From assembly GCA_001600355.1 (NCBI GenBank), contig BCJU01000001.1, positions 3,902,992 through 3,966,991 on the forward strand: a stretch of 64,000 nucleotides of DNA, read 5' to 3'. The position numbers were made by a program, and so were the translations under genes. The notes under the pieces were generated by a model. It worked only from the letters and a program-made list of their open reading frames with translations. It did no database searches and was not told where the DNA came from. Shown piece after piece: positions 60,827-64,000 of this stretch (its first letter is position 1; each line of letters begins with the position of its first letter). Source of the stretch: Meira nashicola (lineage: Eukaryota > Basidiomycota > Exobasidiomycetes > Exobasidiales > Brachybasidiaceae).

Positions 60827-61172
60827 AACATTTGACATCATACATAGACAACCTTGTAATCTTATCTCACACCAATGTGTCTAATACCAGATTCGTGTAA
60901 TGTATAGTTGTATTCATTTCTACGTAACGACGAGACAGGCACAGGAGCGCTCATAAGACAGTATATGAAGGGAAAATAACAAAAGAGAAGAAAGTGTTGA
61001 TGAGAGAATGGGGGACGGGAAAGGGAAGTGGAAAGTTGGATGTGTGAAAAATGTTTCACATCCGCAAAAGAAAGCGAATCGAAGCGTTTACACTTGCACG
61101 CAAGCTATGCCTTACACTCTAGAATGATGCTGGATGGTAGATAAAATCTAAGAGATTGAGAAAAAGAAATGT
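60827..61172. other. Convergent spacer UTP6/KES1
   Basis: 346 bp of 3' regions of two convergent genes; purine-rich stretches, nothing recognised. Confidence 0.35.
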
Positions 61173-62360
61173 TTACTTGTTGGAGAAATATTTCTTAACA
61201 ACTTCGGATTGCATCTCTTGTGGTAATGCATCAACGATAGGGTAAAATCTTTCACCCTTTGCAACAAAGTACTTTGGCTGCCATGTCTCATTCTTTTCTT
61301 CGCGTTCTCTTCCTCTTTGTCTTTGTGCTTCTTCGATTGTTGATTTGCTCTCTGTTGCTTTGTCCAAGTTTTTCTCTTTGATACCTTCTGTAACTTTTGA
61401 CCATAGTCTTCTCGATTCAAATTCTTCTTGTTCTTCTTCTGGCCTGACAATCTTTTGAACACTTTTAGCACTTTTAGCATCGAACAAGGTCTCCGTTTCG
61501 CCACTCTTTGTGTCTTTGTATTCCATACTTTCGTTCCATTTTCCGCTTATATCTCCGATATGCTTTCCTTTATGTGTCACTTTACCTGCGAGAGCATTGT
61601 ATGTTCCAGTGAAATATCCTTTGGTCTTGAATTCAACATCTGCTGTGATGTCATTTGCTTCATTTCGAATCTTTGAGTGATCTCCCAATTCTAGCACCAT
61701 CTTTCCGAAGAGAATACCTCTGGCATACATATTTGGCATTTCTACTTGATATTCACCATCATCCAATCTATCGAGAAGGACCACTCTGTTCTCACCTCCC
61801 ATCATGTTGGCAGCAGAGTTACCAAGGAATTTACTCTTTGGCTTTAATTCACCGTAAATCATTAAATTGTTTGCTGGAGAGCAATAGAAGTATGCGCTGA
61901 TTGGAGGATGATGAGAAACTTGTTCGGCGATATAAAATCCTTCGGTTTCGTTAGGATATTTGTACGAGCATCGGAAATGCTCACCCAAGACGGGATTGTA
62001 TGGCTTCTTTACACCTTTTGGTTTGATGTGCCATCCAGAGAGATAATAACGTGTAACTTGCAAAAACCTTCTTTCTGGATCGTCAATTTGTCCTGCACCG
62101 AAGATTAAATCGGGATGACTCATGAAATCGGTAATACGTTCCAACATACTCCTTGGTTCTAGAACAAAAGTTGGTAATGTAACTTTACTCAAATCCATTC
62201 CAATTCGTAATTGTCCAATCAAGCTCATCAAAATGTTACCGTTCTCCTCATCTAGCTCTTCTGTATCATCAGCAGCAGCTCCTTCAGGTGGTGCATCATC
62301 TTTGCCAGGCTTACCGGTTAGCTTTGAGCCAGCACTGTTGACGTGATCCAAAAGGCCCAT
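61173..62360 (-). CDS. KES1: Oxysterol-binding protein homologue, Kes1/Osh4 type
   Basis: Short ORP that exchanges sterol and PI4P between membranes and regulates Golgi traffic. 395 residues consisting of the ORD only, with no PH or ankyrin domain. Visible: lid region (MSLIGQLRIGMDLSKVTLPTFVLEPRSMLE), the KPYNPVLGEHF motif (119-129), the OSBP signature EQVSHHPP (146-153) whose His pair binds PI4P phosphate, and a Lys/Arg/Glu-rich C-terminal helix ending in YFSNK. Length is slightly below Osh4 (434). The N-terminal 40 residues are acidic and low-complexity. Start at the first Met. Intact; convergent with UTP6. Confidence 0.94.
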   Translation of the reverse strand: MGLLDHVNSAGSKLTGKPGKDDAPPEGAAADDTEELDEENGNILMSLIGQLRIGMDLSKVTLPTFVLEPRSMLERITDFMSHPDLIFGAGQIDDPERRFLQVTRYYLSGWHIKPKGVKKPYNPVLGEHFRCSYKYPNETEGFYIAEQVSHHPPISAYFYCSPANNLMIYGELKPKSKFLGNSAANMMGGENRVVLLDRLDDGEYQVEMPNMYARGILFGKMVLELGDHSKIRNEANDITADVEFKTKGYFTGTYNALAGKVTHKGKHIGDISGKWNESMEYKDTKSGETETLFDAKSAKSVQKIVRPEEEQEEFESRRLWSKVTEGIKEKNLDKATESKSTIEEAQRQRGREREEKNETWQPKYFVAKGERFYPIVDALPQEMQSEVVKKYFSNK

Positions 62361-63472
62361 ATTGGATTAAAATTGTATCAGAAAGAATGAGATGGTGGAT
62401 GTATATTATGATTCTCTTTGTTCTTGTATTCCTTGCCGAAGATAATAATGATACGAAAAGGTATGTCAATCAACTTTTCTTACGACGAGATGGTGGACGC
62501 TATCACACGAACCAGTCGTTTGACCAATCCTACCTCCTCCTCCCACCTTTTTTTCCTTTTTCTAAGCCGTCGTACACCAGCCTACGTACATACAGAGTTA
62601 GCACAGTAACCCTATGGGCCGCTTCGTTTCACCCACTTTTGATGCACAGTCAAAATAGCGCGCAAGACAGGTTCAATGCGTGAGTGGAGTGTAAGTCGCT
62701 AAACTTTGCATCTACCACGTTTTTTATCAGAAAACGCCGCCCACTCGCAAAACATAGGGTATGTACATAGATCGGGTTACGTGCGCTGCGCTGCGCGTTC
62801 ATGTGTGGAGTTCTGTATTCAGATTGATTGAGGTCATCCCTGTTTTACCCCTCCTCGTACCGTATGATCATATTCATAGGAAGAAATGGTTCGTCCCCTA
62901 TGAGTAACAGAATATATACCTATATCTACAACAATAACTTCTGATGACAGCATGCACGTCGATCAAAATAAAGCGGGAAGCAGCAATCGTTTAGCCCTTA
63001 CGCGTGCTTGCACATTGCTTAGTAAGAAGTTGGTACGGGCGCTAGTTGAGAAACTCGCGACGTAAAAGTTAGTACCCGAATAATTCACCGTCTTCACACA
63101 AAATATCACAATGCTGTTCACAAGAGAATGTTATATGATTACGGTTTGCCTTTGCAGCAGCTTTATAGATCAAAAAAGGTAAGGTATATACAAAGCGCGC
63201 TGACATGAACCGATCAAGTTGAAGATCTGTAAAAAGAGCGTGTGGGCCAGCACAAGTACTGGATAATAATGGGATGAATGAAAGATTAAACATCTTTTCA
63301 TCATCAAATCGAACGCATACATGCGTTGAATAGTGAATTTACGAGACCGAAATGCGAAAAGTAGACGAGAAAAGCTTGCAATAAATGAAACAATGGATGA
63401 CGACCGAAACAAGAATTAATGGAAGGGAACAAGACCAACTTTTGATGAAACTTTTTGATGGGGAAATGAAAT
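62361..63472. other. 1.1 kb spacer with tandem GC 10-mer
   Basis: Lies between the KES1 start and the stop of the repeat-precursor gene. Contains two overlapping TGCGCTGCGC copies (62782-62796) and one ACGCGT (63000-63005). Short frames are featureless. No tRNA-like B box was found. Confidence 0.4.
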
Positions 63473-64000
63473 TTAAGCATTCACAGATGAAAGTCCGGGA
63501 ATGTTAGAAAATCCAAAAGGTTGATCATCGTTAACTCCTGTAACCTTTCCAGTTGCTGTCAAACTTCCGAGACTGCTCAAATCGGGCAATTGACGCTTGG
63601 ATGTTCCAGCAACGTTGCCGACGTCGACGGATTGTAGAACTTCGTTCAATGCAGATCCAGACAAAGCACCTTGAAGAGAGTATGTGTCATCATCGAATTG
63701 ACGTTTGGTGGTTCCAGCAACATTGCCTACGTCGACATTCTGTCCAACTTGGTTCAATGCAGATGCTGATCCTTCAAGACTTCCGAGAATATCGAAATCG
63801 TTGTCCAATTGACGTTTTGCAGATCCATCAACATTGAAAACATTGACACCTTCCAAAACTTCGTTCAAAGCGGAACCGGAAAGAGCACCTTGGAGGCTGT
63901 ATGAGTCATCACCTAATTGACGTTTGGCAGATCCATCAACATTGAAAACATTGACACCTTCCAAAACTTCGTTCAAAGCGGAACCGGAAAGAGCACCTTG
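63473..64000 (-). CDS. Kex2-processed tandem-repeat secreted precursor (5' part outside window)
   Basis: The visible 175 codons run in frame to the window's right edge, so the signal peptide and further repeats lie beyond. The protein is built of ~36-residue units, each starting Gln-Leu/Phe and ending Lys-Arg: one truncated unit, then three full units starting QLGDDSYSLQ, QLDNDFDILG and QFDDDTYSLQ, then a terminal QLPDLSSLGS segment ending SSVNA. Units share SALNEVL and NVDG/NVAG blocks. Lys-Arg before Gln is a Kex2 site whose cut would free peptides with N-terminal Gln (able to form pyroglutamate). This organisation matches fungal Kex2-processed repeat proteins such as the smut repellent precursor Rep1. 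It is also shared by precursors of dikaritin-type cyclic peptides, but no core-peptide tyrosine pattern is evident. Mature function unknown. Confidence 0.78.
   Translation of the reverse strand, partial: QGALSGSALNEVLEGVNVFNVDGSAKRQLGDDSYSLQGALSGSALNEVLEGVNVFNVDGSAKRQLDNDFDILGSLEGSASALNQVGQNVDVGNVAGTTKRQFDDDTYSLQGALSGSALNEVLQSVDVGNVAGTSKRQLPDLSSLGSLTATGKVTGVNDDQPFGFSNIPGLSSVNA
63819..64000 (-). repeat. Perfect 74-nt tandem duplication inside the repeat precursor
   Basis: 63819-63892 and 63927-64000 are identical base for base, period 108 nt (36 codons). The second copy is cut by the window edge, so the identity may be longer. Older units (63480-63810) have diverged at the DNA level. Confidence 0.85.

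Noticed and set aside
1..64000. tRNA, rRNA, transposon or CRISPR features
   Set aside because: I looked for GGTTCGANTC-type B boxes, terminal repeats, transposase frames and spaced short repeats in the spacers and found none convincing.

Overview
The window is nuclear DNA of a fungus, most likely a basidiomycete. It encodes single-copy fungal housekeeping proteins (Trf4/Cid14, Mcm2, Rpn1, Prp5, Utp6, Sec4, Kes1), a Zn2Cys6 regulator, and a GPI-anchored protein of the basidiomycete 'macrofage activating glycoprotein' type. At the right edge there is a Kex2-processed repeat protein of the kind known from smuts. The DNA is AT-rich and coding density is fairly high. Almost all genes lack introns; the two introns supported here are 63-64 nt GT-AG introns. 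Low intron density with a Rep1-like repeat protein is compatible with Ustilaginomycotina, but the species cannot be named from this sequence alone.

Layout. 1-20.6 kb is housekeeping: 5'-truncated TRF4-type poly(A) polymerase, PCH2, MCM2 (with a cluster of MluI cell-cycle boxes upstream), a NUDT19-like CoA diphosphatase, a Rieske-AIF oxidoreductase, mitochondrial cytochrome b5 reductase, an HPC2/ubinuclein protein, an amadoriase-like oxidase with one 3' intron, and RPN1. 22.3-41.7 kb is a secretome block: GH5 exo-glucanase, GH27 alpha-galactosidase, an orphan seven-helix membrane protein, GH3 beta-glucosidase, GH35 beta-galactosidase (one frameshift) and a GPI-anchored glycoprotein. Large AT-rich spacers (1.7, 3.3, 1.8 and 2.9 kb) separate them. 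44.6-62.4 kb returns to housekeeping and regulation: PRP5 and a KHDC4-like splicing protein tail to tail, a Zn2Cys6 factor, a second orphan seven-helix protein (one intron, one frameshift), a small secreted protein, SEC4/RAB8, UTP6 and KES1/OSH. The window ends inside a tandem-repeat Kex2-processed precursor.

How the genes work together. The four glycoside hydrolases could act jointly on plant or fungal oligosaccharides: GH5 and GH3 would release glucose, GH27 and GH35 galactose. GH3 and GH35 are divergent across one 1.8 kb spacer, and a 12-bp element is shared by the spacers upstream of GH27 and GH35. The NUDIX enzyme and the amadoriase both end in peroxisomal PTS1-type tripeptides, the latter only after splicing.

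Most noteworthy are the repeat precursor at the right edge, the two orphan seven-helix proteins, the two single-nucleotide frameshifts in otherwise intact genes, a recurrent GC-rich 10-mer found only between genes, and a strand-biased cluster of CGG triplets. No tRNA, rRNA, transposon or CRISPR array was recognised.
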